Below are positions 46,641 to 60,303 of a stretch of DNA of 64,000 bases, in pieces. Positions within the stretch are counted from its first letter, which is position 1, and every line of letters begins with the position of its first letter. The notes under the pieces are model-generated. The model was given only the letters and a program-made list of their open reading frames with translations, searched no databases and was not told the DNA's origin. The position numbers and the translations under genes are program-made. Origin of the DNA: Lethocerus indicus (taxonomy: Eukaryota; Arthropoda; Insecta; Hemiptera; Belostomatidae); assembly GCA_019843655.1 (NCBI GenBank), contig JACDQD010000007.1, positions 26,554,365 to 26,618,364 of the forward strand. The letters are read 5' to 3'.

Positions 46641-48270
46641 ACTTATTATTATTAATTTTATAATTATATTTTACGGTTTTCGATAAAGAAAAAAAAAAAT
46701 GAAGTGGCAGTAAAGGCTGATAAAACGGCAGGGTGTTTGCGCCTACTTGACGTATATCGCCGACTGAATGGTACTGACGACGGCGGAAAACCCGAAATCG
46801 GGTGGAAAATAAAACGATTGAACGATCGATTACACGATATACGATTAAAGTTTTTTTGTTCCGTCTGCGTATTAGGGAAAAAAAAAGAAAAGACCGAGAT
46901 TATCGAATTTCGAGGTATTCACACTGGGGGCGTCACCGCCAGAATGCTACTGAAGATGGCGAGTGGCCGAAATATTCTGATAGAACAATCGAGAAATGAA
47001 AGAAAAGAACGCAATCAATCCCCGGCCCGTTAACATTTTTCCAATACCAGGACAGGATAACGTTTCGTTGAATGCAAAACTACAATGAAAATAGACGCGT
47101 TCCTGTTACACGATGAACTGGGCAAATTGTCTAGAAATCTACCTTAGTTTTGTTTCCTATACATATTCAAACTTTTGGGTTGGGGGGGGGTATAACGGAA
47201 AGTGGAGACAATATATTAAGTTTGTGCTCGTCAATTACCTACAGAGGGTTTTTAATTAAATTTTAGTTCACAGTTCAGAAAATGGATTATACGGAATCGG
47301 AAATGTGGAGGAGGGCCTCTTTCGTGCACGGAAACTGTGGATGCGAAGTGCCGTTTTTTTTTTTTTAAATAATGCTTCCTAATAATTTTTTTTTACTCCG
47401 TTTACGTACAAATTAAACTACTTATTTCGTATAAATGATATATATATATATGTTTTTTTTACAGTGCCGACAATTTTAACCGGACGAAAGGCGTGAAAAG
47501 GCAGCATCCGGGTATTTTTTTTTTTCGTGGGAGTATCGCGGCGGAATTTCCGATTTCAGAAATGCGGTAAAATTACACTAATTTAAATGTTTTCTCGAAG
47601 AAAAAATTCAGCCGCGGACAGACTCATACGGCGGTCTTGTTTTTGTCTTCAGAACTTGAACAGCGCGATGGCGACTCCGGTCCTTCGTCGCGTTTTAAAA
47701 TCTGTCCCCAAAAAAACCGGAGAACCCTTTATTAATTCGCGTTCAATCCCATCGCCGGTAGCGTTCTGTCGATAATATACTGAGGTATTTACTTGGGGGG
47801 CTGCTTTGCATAGTTCACCTTCCAACTAACTGAATGCTACCGACGACGGCGGTAAGCCGAACTTTATATGTGGGGGGTAAAATTGTGATTGCGTACAGTT
47901 CGTGTTGTTAAATATTGAAATAAACTATTGCAAATATACCTGGTGAATCCGGGGTCGAAATATCCCGCCCCCCCCACGACACGCCCTCGCCTCGCTTAAA
48001 AACTGACTTGTGGACTAATTTTATGCGATACTAATTGAAAGTGAACTGTAACAATGACGACGACGACGGTGTTCTTAAATAACGCGCTAAGGTTTTATGA
48101 GATTCGACCTCTGGAATCGTAAGGCAAACTATATATATATATATATATGGACACGATTATGAGCGTGGGGCCGGGGGGGGGAGACGCAGACTTGGATTTC
48201 CCTCAAAGCATCACTTCTCTAGAAACACATATACACGATAAATTTACACCATTTCAATTGTTTATGGCAG

Positions 48271-48361
48271 GTCAGCTCGTCGACGCTTTGGTCGCGCCTC
48301 TACTCTGCTCGCCGGCCGAATTCCCGTACGTCCTGCAACAAGAAGTCGAACAGAAAAACGG
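48271..48361. other. GC-rich exon-like segment of uncertain strand
   Basis: On plus, tttatggcag precedes an open frame (GQLVDALVAPLLCSPAEFPY) ending at a gtattc donor. On minus, a strong acceptor (tttttctgttcgacttcttgttgcag at about 48362-48337) leads into YGNSAGEQSRGATKASTS and a stop. No partner exons found for either. Confidence 0.25.
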
Positions 48362-50298
48362 TATTCGCCAGTAAATATCGGTGCTAAGAACTTCACTTCC
48401 CCGTCGTCGCCAATGAAGTTTCAACTTATCGACGTCACAAGCTGCTTTTTCACTGTGTGAATTGTGAACTGTGTTTCGCTGTTTTTGTGTGTGTGAATCG
48501 TCTCGTACAATACACAAGACGTAGGACAAATACAAAACATCGCTTGCATACGTAACATGTAAGCGATGTTGATTGTCCGATAAAAAGAACAAATAACCAG
48601 TTCAATACAACTAAAAATAATTATTGTTTTATCTAATAACCTCAATGCCAATATACTGTACTCGGAAAAAACTACAAATCATTTTGAAAATAATACATCG
48701 GTTAGAAATGAACTTATAAATAATAAATTATTGAACAATTTATGCTTTTCGTAAGGGCCGATATAAGTTTTATATTTGGTCAAAGGAATTCATTTGTCGC
48801 TTGGGACTCGATAATATTTAGTTTCCGAACATCGTTTTGAAAATAGCGGCTCTGGAGAATTATTCAATTTTAACAATTTACTATCTTATAAAATCTGAAA
48901 ATTAAAATTCGATTCAGACGTTCGTTTATCTCATCAAAAGGCGTATATCACTCAATTGTAATACGATGAATGATATTATGTGCGACAGATAATTAATCAT
49001 TGTATCACTAACTAATGGTAAGATAGTGTGTGACTACTGCAACGGGATTATGCACGACATTCCTTCCTAACTATAATAGATATAATACGTTATAATTATT
49101 TGTTTTTTTTATTCATCGAATATATATAGCCGATATTTTTACGCCAAATAAAAAAAAATGAATTTTTTCCTCACTTTTTTTTGTACTCCACGGTAAAACG
49201 TATTCCGAAATCCGAAACATTCTAGGCCCCCGAAGAATTTCGAATTATGTATACATCCACCTGTAACATGTTCAAGTCAAAGCATTAAGCCACAATTGTG
49301 TTTATTAGAGCCCGACAACGGACCAGTTTTATTACTATTATTATTATTTATCTTCCTCCAGAACATACAATTTTCATAACCCTTCATGACATAAGAACAT
49401 TCTCGAAGGTATTTAAAGGGAGCCAGAAAAATTGTTGGAAAATATGGACACTATTTTTATAATTTAAGATAATAAAACTTACGAAAGTTTAACAATTTAG
49501 ATTACACTGATCACCAAAAACAGCAATGTCCTTTACTCTAATAGGAGAGAGCAAAATTTCAATTGTTTAAATGGTTCAAAAATGTGGACACTGTTTTTAA
49601 ATTCAAGATCAAAAATGTATTCGAGTTTAACCATTTCAATTACATTAATCCCCCAAGAAGACAGTAATTTAAATGGACAGAAAACGTGGACACTATTTTT
49701 AAATTTAAGATCGAAAATTTATTTGAATTTAACATTTGTCCTTTACAGAACAATAACAAATGTTGTAGATTTTGTGTGTTTCTGTCTCCTTGTGTCGTTT
49801 GCAATATGACGCGATATTAACTAATTAAAAAAAATAGGAAATCTAAATTAGTTTTTGCCCTTATCCATATGTCTACATCTCAATGCTATCTGGAGTCCGT
49901 ATTCCACTGTTAAACCAATGCGAAATGGTTAATAAAAAAAGCTGAATTGTGGCTTTCCAAAAATGAATTCCAGTGACCAAATAGAACAAATATCGGCATG
50001 GATGAGAGGGATTCTATTTCAAAGGATTCAACCGGGGTCCGCAAAGTTCTCGAATATTATTTGTTCAAGTTACATTACACTTGAGTTTGGGATTTCGGCT
50101 TTCCGCCATTATTGTCTGAAAAACATTTACGTTACTATACTGTCGATTGAATGCTACAGACGACTAGCGCGACTTGTACCATTTCCTCTCCGATAACGAA
50201 TACAGTTAGTATAAATAGTAACCGACGGACAGCTTTTCTACGGACCTTTTTATACGACAGCTACAACAGTTACGATAATAGATATTTTATGTATAATC

Positions 50299-53200
50299 TT
50301 AATGTATATACCCCAAGAGCTGTTTGATGTCGCCGCATATTTCTCTGACTCTAACGTCCAGTGTAACGTCCGCCCACATCGAGTTCAACAGAGCGCTGCC
50401 CTGTTCGGCCTCCAACATCGGACAATATCGTTGAGCTGGAATACAAAACAAATTTATTAGTTATGAAGCAACATTAATCCCGGGTTTGGGACAAGTTCTT
50501 GGAAATTCACGTTTTATGTCAATACCGGCGACATATTGTACACATAAAAATGTTTTGGAAGACAATGGAAGCATATTTCCGTGTTATTATTCGATGATTA
50601 AACCCTTCTTCGATTTCTTTCCTAACTTAAATATTAATAGTCGATACCGAAACGATGAAATAAATAATAGAATTTACACCGGCGAGGGCTAAACACGTCC
50701 AAACGTTTTGAACAAATCAAATCGCATATTGGAAGCAAAATGTTAACCTATATTTGTCCGACTAAAAATTTACTTCAGTATATATAAACAATCAAACATT
50801 TCCATTGTTGTCATAACCGACAACCACTGGTTATTAATTCACCTTTAGTTATATTTGACGACTGTACAATCAATATTTATACATTTTTCAAATGCTAATA
50901 ATATCTACGAACTTAGAAATTGATGAATATTATAGATATCGGCTTACGATTTTTTGTACAAACGTGATGTATCGCCCAAACTGCCCAGAGCTGAACTTGA
51001 GGGGCGTCGTTGCAGGCCAGCAACGAGATGAATGGGTAAAATGACCTGGAAGGAATATCAACAATTACTATTTTTTTCTTTTTTTTACTTAAAATACAAA
51101 TCTAAAATATAAAGATTCGTAAGAGAAATTGATGAATATTCCAACTTTTAAAAAACATTAATTTTTCTGGGAATGAAATTATATAAGAAGAATTTTATTT
51201 GTAATAATGAGAATACGGTAGATTCTCAGATTCAAACAATGCTTGCTATTAGTGTATAATTTAATTTTGGTACCTGTACGCGACCATTTCACCCTCCGGC
51301 GGGTCCCAACTGATGACGACGTCTCCCAACTCCTGGAGAATGATATCTCTCGAGACTTCGCAGTCTTTCCAGGCCGACGGGCCTTCGGCAGCCAGGTGGG
51401 CCATTATTCCGGCGGCGAAGTATGAAACATCGATCTGATTCGAATGGAAGCAACTTCCTACGGGAAAAATTTTAAGTCCATTAATTAAAACTCTAGTGGA
51501 GTTTGCAAGTCCGAAATCGAATATCTTGTAACTTTCCTGAAAGAAAGTCGGCTGTTGTCTGTTTTCTTGTCAACAACGTTAACAGAGATATTGGGTACCA
51601 AGCAGAGGTTGGTTTCCAGTAACACGGGAACAAACAAGTCTTAATCTGACGAGGACTAACAATGTAAGATGACAACCAGAACAAATTATATAAAATTATG
51701 TCAAAATATAAATTCTGACTGCATGAAAAGTACAATTTACGAAATACGTAATCTATCAATTAGAAAATATGTAATTCATCGATTACAAAATACATCATTT
51801 TGTTATTACAAAACATCATTTTGCAATAACAAAATACATATTTTTGCAATTACAAAATATGTAATTTTTGTATATATATTTATATAAACTCTTCAGTCGA
51901 TCCTGATGAGTATATTTGCAGGGGATTCAACCCCTGCCACCCAATTTTTGCCTTAGAATCATAGCGTATCTTAGAGTCGTACCTTAGAATTGAAATGAAA
52001 TTCGGTTTCAATAGCCAATGTCTGAGATCCGGCACTTCGGCAATGTTGTTTACGAGCCCGAGAACTTTCGTTTCGACGTTCGCCTCGCCGGGGAAAGTTT
52101 TCAACACGTCAAGAAACAACAGCAGGCCTCCTTCTTCGAGAAAAACGCCGCAAGTTGTCGGTGATTCGTCTGCAAAAAACATTCAGAAACAGTATCGTAA
52201 TTAAATTTGAGCGATCCAATGACCGATTAATACATTAATTATTTGATGAACGGACGAATAAAAAGTACCGGTGAGATTCCACAACGCGCTCAGGGTGAAT
52301 TTCATTGTTATATCGACGTTCCTCGCATCCTTCTTCCCCCTCACGAGTCGCAACAATTTTTTCATGTAATGTCGACGAGAGCCGAGCAGCGACGTTTCTC
52401 TGGTTGAAATTTTCGCAGCTACAATATTTTAAAAATAAAAATATAATTAAAAAGTGAGAAAAAATTTACAATACGGAAAATACAATATAACCCAATTTAC
52501 AACCTTAAGAACAGGGGAGGATACAAAAGATGACTACCGGTTCAAATTATGAACATAACTTCTAACTGTATCAAAAAAAAGTTTAAATTTGGAATTTATG
52601 GAAAATATGTAATTTTGCGATTACAAAATATGCAATTTCGCAATTACAAAATATGCAATTTCGCAATTACAAAATATGCAATTTCGCAATTACAAAATAT
52701 GCAATTTCGCAATTACAAAATATGCAATTTCGCAATTACAAAATATGCAATTTCGCAATTACAAAATATGCAATTTCGCAATTACAAAATATGCAATTTC
52801 GCAATTACAAAATATGCAATTTCGCAATTACAGTATCATGCAATTTCGCAATTACAAAATATGCAATTTCAATTACAAAATATGCAATTTCGCAATTACA
52901 AAATATGCAATTTCGCAATTACAAAATATGCAATTTCGCAATTACAAAATATGCAATTTCGCAATTACAAAATATGCAATTTCGCAATTACAAAATATGC
53001 AATTTCGCAATTACAAAATATGCAATTTCGCAATTACAAAATATGCAATTTTGCCATCACAAAATACAGTTCAAATTACTGGTTTAAATCTATTGTTTTC
53101 AGACTGATATGAGGATTTCACACGTCATTTGTCTATAAGAAGGCATAAGAGAGAAGAAAATAAAGAAGCTGACCGAGAATACTGCAGATTGCGACGCTCA

Positions 53201-56200
53201 TCCTGTTCATCGAGGGATCTTCGAATGCGCAGAGCGAGTCTAGAACGAGTTTCGCGCAGGCGAACTTGTCGATCGGGACGTCCTGCAGTATCCGGTCGCT
53301 GCACAGAGTCAAGAGCGTGTTCTTCTGCAGCTGGTAGTGGTTGGGAAAGTTTTCCATCGCGACGAGACAGAGAGACACGACTCGCGCCAAAACCTGCGGG
53401 TGAATTTTCGACGCCAACTCGCCCTTCGTCAGGTTATAGAGGCACGCAGTCGCCGCCATCTGAACGGCGAAAGCTTGCGGGTGCAATTCCATACCTGTTA
53501 AAACCAGCTGTAATATATATGAAAAAACAAAACCATCTCCGATTAATAATAAAAGAAAGTGGTATAAATGGTAAATCAAATTAATAATTCAATTTGTTTG
53601 TGGCTTATTCCTGTATCGGAGACGCTCCCTGACTAACGAAAATTTGTCGTTCGTTTATTAATTTTATCTTGATAAAATCCACAACAAAGTTTTGGTATCT
53701 TATCAAAGCTTCAAACAACAATTAGTGCATGTGATATGGCAATTTATGGCAAAAGATGTGTATGCGTGTACTAAAAAGATTTTTTTTTAGACATCGAAAT
53801 CATTTAAAACACAAAATATTTTTTTTAAATTCGTAAAAAATTATACCCCTGTATCAGTTTTATAATTCCCCCCCTCCCTCAATCGTAACTAGTAATTTAC
53901 AATATCCCCTCGGGTTTAATTAAAAGCCTAGTCTGAAATAATTTCGAGAAAAGACATAACCGAGAGGAAATAACCATGAAAATTCCAATTTGTTTTACTA
54001 TTATATACATCTTGATATAAAATTTTTTTTCAATCAGAAAATATTCTATTACGCTCGAGAGATATGTCTGGGAGCACGATTGTAGGATATGACAGATAGG
54101 AAAAATAAAAAAATACATATAATCACCTCGATCACATCTATTCTCGCTTCCGTGAACGTCGGCGTAAGTCTGAACAAGTTGTACAAACATTTTTGTACGT
54201 ACAACGTCCTGTACGCGTAGCGTCTTAGTGCCAACAGTATCTGTTGTTCGTTGGCCACACCTCCGACCTGAACAGAATTTATTGCGTGAAATTAAAAAAA
54301 AAAAAAAAGTTTGATATTATACCAACAGGTGTTACGCTAATAACAAAAGTATGATATTTCGATTCAAACCCTCGCAGATAAGTTATTCGAATCTAAAAAT
54401 TCGCAATCATCCAATTGCACAGTCTCCAAAATTTAGGTTACAAAATTAATAATATATATTGGGTTATATTTTTAAATTATCTGGATGTTACAATTTACAG
54501 AAGAATTTCTAATACCTTGAAATTCTGGGATGAATTCAGGCAAAAATACTATTTGGCAAAAGGTTAACCCGATTACTAAAATTACAAAATTAATAATATA
54601 TAGTTTTAGAGTTTTGAATTGTCTAAATGATAATTATGCGCGAAAACGAAATTCCGATTCCATGAAATTCCTGGCAAGAATACCTGGAGGTTAGGATTAT
54701 AGTCGGGATCCTTGGGATTGATTAGGCAATCTTCGGAGCAGACCTCGCAGTGGACCAGCCCCAGGTATGTCAGCTGCCTGTGACGCTGGAGGAAGCTTCG
54801 CAATTCTTGCCGGCCGATTTCGCCTTTACCTAAAAAATAAAATTAGAAATGGTAAAAAAGAAAAGAAAACTGTAAATAAGTAAATGAAAATATAAATTCC
54901 TTAGATTGGGGTAACAGTTTAAAATCGATATTTTTCAAACATTAAGCTCTTCAACCCAACCAAACACAGGTCGAGAAACTATTTACTAAAATAAAACACA
55001 ACTTCAGTTAAATTAGTTACTTAAATGAAATGTTCATTAACACTAATTTTATGGGATATGTCCAAAATGATGCAGGAAAATTTACAAAAACCATTTTTGT
55101 TTACCACTCGTGCCAACTTTCGTCCATTTAACAAGTGAAACAGATATTAAACTTTATTTTCTTCAAAAGTGTTGTACTTTTAATAAACTATGAATTAAAA
55201 TAAATAATAGACCTTAATAAATGAGGAAGAGGAAAAAAATTACTGACTGGAAGTTGGTTAAACATCAGTTTTTCTAAATGGCAAAAACGACTCATTTTCA
55301 TGAATATAAATTTTAAAAAAATCAATGCCACAAGGTACAGATTTGTTATGACTATCGAGTATTGAACCATAATATTATATCCTGTATCCCTCTTAAAGTT
55401 TTGAATTAATTTATTTCCACTGCCTCCAGTATTATTGTATATAATAATTAATCACTATTTTCCCAATAAGAATTATTGTTTTCATTTATACCAGTTGTAC
55501 CTGATATGTCAAGCGATGTCAAGTGAGGTAGCGATTCGGACGAATTGAGAAAATCTGTAATTCGTGTCACACCGGGTACGAACATTTCGAACGTGTAATT
55601 GTCCTTCTCTTCGGAAATGTCCAGCGTACGAAGTTCGCGAAGTTCGAGCAGTACGTCTTCGCACGAAGAGACTTTTATGTACTGCAAAAAGAGAAAAAAA
55701 GGAAAAATTAAAATGAACAAGGAACAGCCCGAGTGTTGGGTCGATTGTTGATTCCGAACTTTACAATTATCGATTGCAAAAATTAAATAATTTTTTGCAA
55801 TGAGTTACACGACTAACTTACAAACCATTAACGTCTGTGGAATAGGGGCAGATTTGAACCTCCAACCTCTGGTTCCCGAGTTGCAGGTTCTTGAAATGCA
55901 ATTACAATATTTTTCTACACATTGTACATCGTGGGCAATAAACAAATTTTGATTGTTACATTGTTAAGACCAAAAATACTTGAATGATGAAGAATGTTGA
56001 TATGCCAATCGGGAAAGTTAACCCTGAGAGCCGCTGAGGCTCCTCGTTCACGCATTTTCTCCGGGTATTATTGGGAATAAAATTTTGAATAATGGGAAAA
56101 TTGTGACAGGACTTTACTGTAAATTTTCTCTTTGTGTTCATATCTACTGCCCACCTTGAGATTGTACATAGCGAGATGCTTCAATCTGTGTTTACACTTC

Positions 56201-59200
56201 CTGAGCGGCGATATGTCGTCGACCCTCGTGCTCGATATGTCCAAACTTTCGAGACGCGGCAAATCCTCGACGATGATGTCCAGAGCGTGCCTGTTGAATT
56301 CCGTACCGCTAACGTCCAACGACTGAAGCGATTTCAATTTGGAAAGTGCGATCATTACACAATGTCTGAAAGACAAAAGAAAACTATGAAAACCCATGAA
56401 AAATAAATTAAAATCAATTCCACCTTCCATTTCTCAATTTGATAAAACACTCTGGTAAAAGTGCACAATAATAATAATGTGAACTGAAATACATTAAACG
56501 ATACCGAATACTAGTTTACAACATAAATAAAATGTAGTTTGGAATTTTAGGGGGTTAGAATACCGTAGGTTTTGTGTTCTTTTGTCTCATCTCACCGGTA
56601 TGATCTTACTGCTACTGAATTCGGTGAGAGGAGACAGAAGAACTAAGAAATCTACGATAAATAAAATGTAATTGCAATCTTTTGTAATATTCGTTGCTGT
56701 ATCTTTCATGTAATTCGCCTGAATTACAGATTATATATCTCTCTATTAAAATATTTACGGTGATGATCTATTCCCTGTTCCTTTTACGGACTTTGGCTAA
56801 ATTCAATGAAGATTTAAAAAATCTTTCTTGGTGACGGAACAATTTTAAGTCTAGATCTTTTTAAATATGGGTGCCAGTGCCATTCTGCAGTATAAACAAT
56901 TATTGTTAATGAACAAGAAAAAAGAAATTACAAAAATGAATATTTAAATATTTTTAAAAATATACGAATTAACCCTCTATGGGCCCATGTAACTTTCAGG
57001 TCACATTTCAATTTATCGAGATTTTACCAAATAATTATAGCTTTTTTAAAAAAAATTATTGATAATTGAAATTAGTGAAATATTATAGAGAAAACATTTA
57101 TTTATGTCTGTAAAAATAACTCTGCGCCCCCGGGGAGGCCTTGAAAGTACACGACGCTCGCGCGTACTTCTGAACGGAGAAACGGTTAAGAATGACTGCA
57201 TTGCCATAACAATGCCGACAGGATGTTTCATCAATTCGGCATTAACGGCGAAGGAATGCCGCCCGACAATGGCGCGAAGCTGAAACAACCGGTCCCTACC
57301 TTTCTTTCGCTTATAAAGTCAAATTAACACTAACTTCCGGATGGGATCATATGATATTCCGGGAAAAACATCGGTTAGCGGCCTGGGATTTTTCGTGTTT
57401 TTGGAAACCCCCTGAGCGAGCTCCAGAGGAATGGTTTCTTGCCTTCTGCCCTCTAGCGGTATTGTCCCCCACCAACATTTCGGAACTCCTAGTCATAGGG
57501 GTAAAACCGAAGACTAGGTCAACTCACTACATCCTCTATATACCCGAAAATCTACCTCCGGTGGTTTCCAAAGAACGCAAGAAAAATCCTGGAGTAGCAG
57601 GGGAGGTCAACAACCTCTCCTTAACAGAGGTTCTTCCTTCCCAATTATCAAGTTAGTGATAATTCAAGTTTTCGTTGTGGAAAAACCTTTACTCATTTGC
57701 AATAGACCGCAAATTGCATTAAGAAAACTGAATAAAATCGGTAAAATTTATTGTAATTCTTAGTGCAGTTTACCGCAAAAAATAAATAAGTAGAGGAATT
57801 TGTCTCACTTCGTTCCTTCGGAAAATGTGCTCCTCGCGACGTTGAGAAAGCGCAAATTGTGCAGCGTCCACTCGCTGAGACAGGTCACGAGATCGTTCAC
57901 GCAGAATTTCAGTCCGCAAACTTCGAGTTCCACAATTTTGTGCCCCTTCAACACTCTGAGGCCCTCTTTAGTCAGTTCCGACGCGTTCGGTATGGACACA
58001 CTCCTGGAATATATGTCTTTTTATAGGAGAAACGATTAAGTTTGTGTGAAAATGTGTCTACAACGGCTATATCGGGGTGCCGGTAAGGGTTAGCGGAATC
58101 ATCGAAAGTATAGTCCACTATCACCAATCATGTTTTTTGGCATAACATTATCATATAAAATAAAAATATACGCTTACAGGTGTAACTAAACTTGCATGGT
58201 AAACACTTTCTTTCTTCGTAAATCGTGTCCTAAACAAACATTACTCACTCGATACCGATACTAAGCTCCGCTGAGATCATGATTTACAAAAAATACAACA
58301 GTAGTATATACTTAGTTTATAAATGAAGCAGTAGTTATTTAGTTTCTTGTACGTTAATTAATATTCAAAACTATTCCAATCAATTACTGATATTGTACTT
58401 ATACAACAACGCTCAAGTTACAATTGAAGGCGTTGTCTAAAGACAAAACACTCTTTGTGTAATAAAAATATAATTGAACTCATACCGGGACCAAGGCAAG
58501 ATTTTTATTAACAATGATCTGCATGTAAGATCTGTTTTTTATACAGATAAATAACAATATTACAATCACTATGAGGCTGCCAATTAATTGCCCTCTTTTT
58601 GTTATTATAAACTTAAATATTATTCTTGCAATATGCATGAAAATAAATATCAATTACAAATAGGCGATCATAAAACAATTTTCTTTTTTTAATACAACTG
58701 AGACTCTGCGAGTTGTTGTCCCTTCCATGTAAATGAATAATCTGATCGTATAATTTTTACGTAAGTGAATTAATTATTTAATGATCCGTTATATTTTAAA
58801 CTATGTTTAATATAATGTGATAAGACTGGCCGGATTTATTTAATCGTAGATAAATAGATAATTTCGATACCGAAAAGTGCATCATATAGACTGGTTAATT
58901 CTGTACACAACTGATATCGCTCAAGTTTAATTCGTTAATTACATACGAAATTATTAGGGACAATGGTAAAAGCGCAGATGTATTGTTTTATTACACGAGA
59001 TATTTGTGTCCCAACGCTATTGTGGACAGCCGGGTATTACATAACGACACATTTTCAATGTAATCTCTACGGTATTGTGTAACTTGTTAGAAAAGCAGCC
59101 GGGTCAAAATGAATTTCAGGATACAGTTTCAGTTCTGCGCCAAATTATTAGCAGTGATTAACTACGCGATGAATACGAAAATTTGATAAATATCCTTATT

Positions 59201-60303
59201 AAGAGGCCAATGAAAGATTACATAAGTAACTGGTTCTAGGACACTTTATTGGTATTCAAATATACAACAATATACGATTTTAAATATATATTTACACTGC
59301 GGATTGACAACAATATTACAATCGCTATGAGGCCACCAGTTACTAATTTATTGCCTTTTATTTCTTATTATTATAAAAGGAAATAATATTATTCTTGTTA
59401 TAATAATCTTGAGTCACCAAAGAATATTCATCAAACAGTTAATTTTAGAAGAGGGAAGGAATTAAAAATTAGTTTTTGTTTTTATTTTAAATTCTTAGTA
59501 CCCAAGAAGTTTTGTTTCTTACTAGAGCTTCTTTTTTACCTGTAATTTCTCCCTTATTATGTCAGGTATTTTTATACAATATTGTCTCTTGTATGCCTTG
59601 CTCCTGTTGTAAGAAATACTTTCTATTTTATGAATTAAATCTATCCGTATTATTGAATTTAACAACGATATTTTACTTTCAAATATGAATATATATTATG
59701 AGTTAACTCGTCGAACTAATTGATTCGGTCTGTTGACAGAAAGTTTTGGGAGTTCATAAATACTGTAGTTTTCAATGTATTTGGCAAGAAATCAAACCAG
59801 CGAGAATTGACAGAAGACTACAGTATTCTAAACACTCGCAGACAACAAAACGGATAAATATTTAATTGGGATAAAACTAAACTATATCGGCCTCATTAGT
59901 TCTGCAAAGAATCTCTAGTGCAATAACTATAGCGAGATAACCTGTATTATTATTCGTTAGTATAAGAGTTTCGGTTTTGTTTTTGAAATAAGTCCATCCG
60001 GATGGAGAAAGTAGTTTGTTAGGGTACTGACCTGAGGCAGGTCGTCCCGCCGTCGAAGAGGGTCAGCGTTGAGTCGTTGAGCATTCCCTTCTTGCAGAGC
60101 GCCCCCAGGAGTCGTTCCGATATTTCCGAATGGAAATAGACGTCGGTATCCTTAAAACGTATCTTGACGTCGGCATTGGGCTTGGTCAGCTCCGAGGAAC
60201 AGCAGATGTGGGCGCCGCGGTCCTTCTTCTCGCAGAGGGTGGACAGGTTCTCGCAGATGTAATTGACGCAACACTCCTGAAGGCTCGTCGGGGAGATGTA
60301 CAT
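50299..60303 (-). CDS. zyg-11: Protein zyg-11 homolog, substrate receptor of a CUL2 ubiquitin ligase
   Basis: ZYG11-family proteins join Elongin BC and CUL2 and recognise N-terminal glycine degrons. Twelve minus-strand exons: 60303-60032, 58003-57809, 56365-56155, 55681-55501, 54829-54684, 54267-54127, 53507-53174, 52418-52269, 52169-51983, 51453-51274, 51045-50948, 50435-50299. They sum to 2232 bases: 743 residues and TAA, essentially the length of human ZYG11B. Start MYISPTSLQECCVNYICENL. Leucine-rich repeats run from about 70 to 290 (LKSLQSLDVSGTEFN, RLESLDISSTRVDDISPL). Armadillo-type helices run from about 340: VQMAATACLYNLTKGELA, LQKNTLLTLCSDRILQDVPI, MKFTLSALWNLTDESPTTC, VQLWAVWAIHHVC. 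These signatures match ZYG11 rather than its relative ZER1. Exon 10 uses aag at 51456-51454 as acceptor, required by phase. The gene is divergent from the probable Sara gene. Confidence 0.95.
52601..53069. repeat. 23-bp minisatellite in a ZYG11 intron
   Basis: About 20 head-to-tail copies of a 23-base unit (ATGCAATTTCGCAATTAC plus AAAAT), with a few damaged copies near 52830 and 52870. It lies in the intron between ZYG11 exons 7 and 8. The period is not a multiple of three, so all plus frames are open with the same peptide periodicity (QFRNYKICNFAIT), an artefact. Confidence 0.95.
56555..56662 (+). mobile_element. Short diverged foldback element
   Basis: AATACCGTAGGTTTTGTGTT, GTCTCATCTCACCGGTATGA, then GGTGAGAGGAGACAGAAGAA and GAAATCTACG: both arms are present but shortened. 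In ZYG11 intron 3, after exon 3. Confidence 0.6.
56973..57048. repeat. Fragment of the TTAA-flanked miniature element
   Basis: TTAA followed by CCCTCTATGGGCCCATGTAA, CTTTCAGGTCACATTTCAAT and ATTTTACCAAATAATTATAG is the inverse of the right half of 33143-33363. The other end is missing. Confidence 0.6.
57110..57660. other. GC-richer insertion in a ZYG11 intron
   Basis: About 550 bases of balanced composition inside an AT-rich intron, starting after GCGCCCCCGGGGAGGCCTTG. It contains a 101-codon plus-strand frame (57351-57656) with PENLPPVVSKERKKN and a minus-strand frame (57288-57046). Neither is recognised and no terminal repeats are seen. Probably a fragment of an inserted element. Confidence 0.3.
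58390..59400. repeat. Local duplicated segments shared with the right edge
   Basis: CAACAACGCTCAAGTTACAA and the following GAAGGCGTTGTCT (58400-58505) recur diverged at 63890-64000. CAATATTACAATCACTATGA (58555) recurs at 59310 as CAATATTACAATCGCTATGA. Both copies here lie in ZYG11 intron 1, the third in the Sara intron. Confidence 0.5.
59745..59855 (+). repeat. Eroded foldback element
   Basis: CAAACCAGCGAGAATTGACA, CTACAGTATTCTAAACACTC and GCAGACAACAAAACGG are the right arm and terminus with several substitutions, the most diverged copy seen. Confidence 0.5.

Larger units (their letters stand above)
43433..50298. other. Repeat-rich spacer between SPT5 and ZYG11
   Basis: The two flanking genes are both on minus. 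The spacer holds the 190-base repeat twice, damaged foldback pieces (near 46935 and 49760), a weak relative of the 80-bp terminal-repeat element (about 45060-45130) and GC-rich islands. I see no gene I can name, only the exon candidates listed separately. The start of SPT5 transcription must lie in its left part. Confidence 0.45.

Noticed and set aside
52549..53112. Three overlapping plus-strand proteins with QFRNYKICNFAIT repeats
   Set aside because: Artefact of a stop-free 23-base tandem repeat in an intron of a minus-strand gene.
50299..60303. Assignment to ZER1 instead of ZYG11
   Set aside because: The LQKNTLLTLCSDRILQDVPI and VQLWAVWAIHHVC segments and the 743-residue length fit ZYG11; ZER1 differs at these points.
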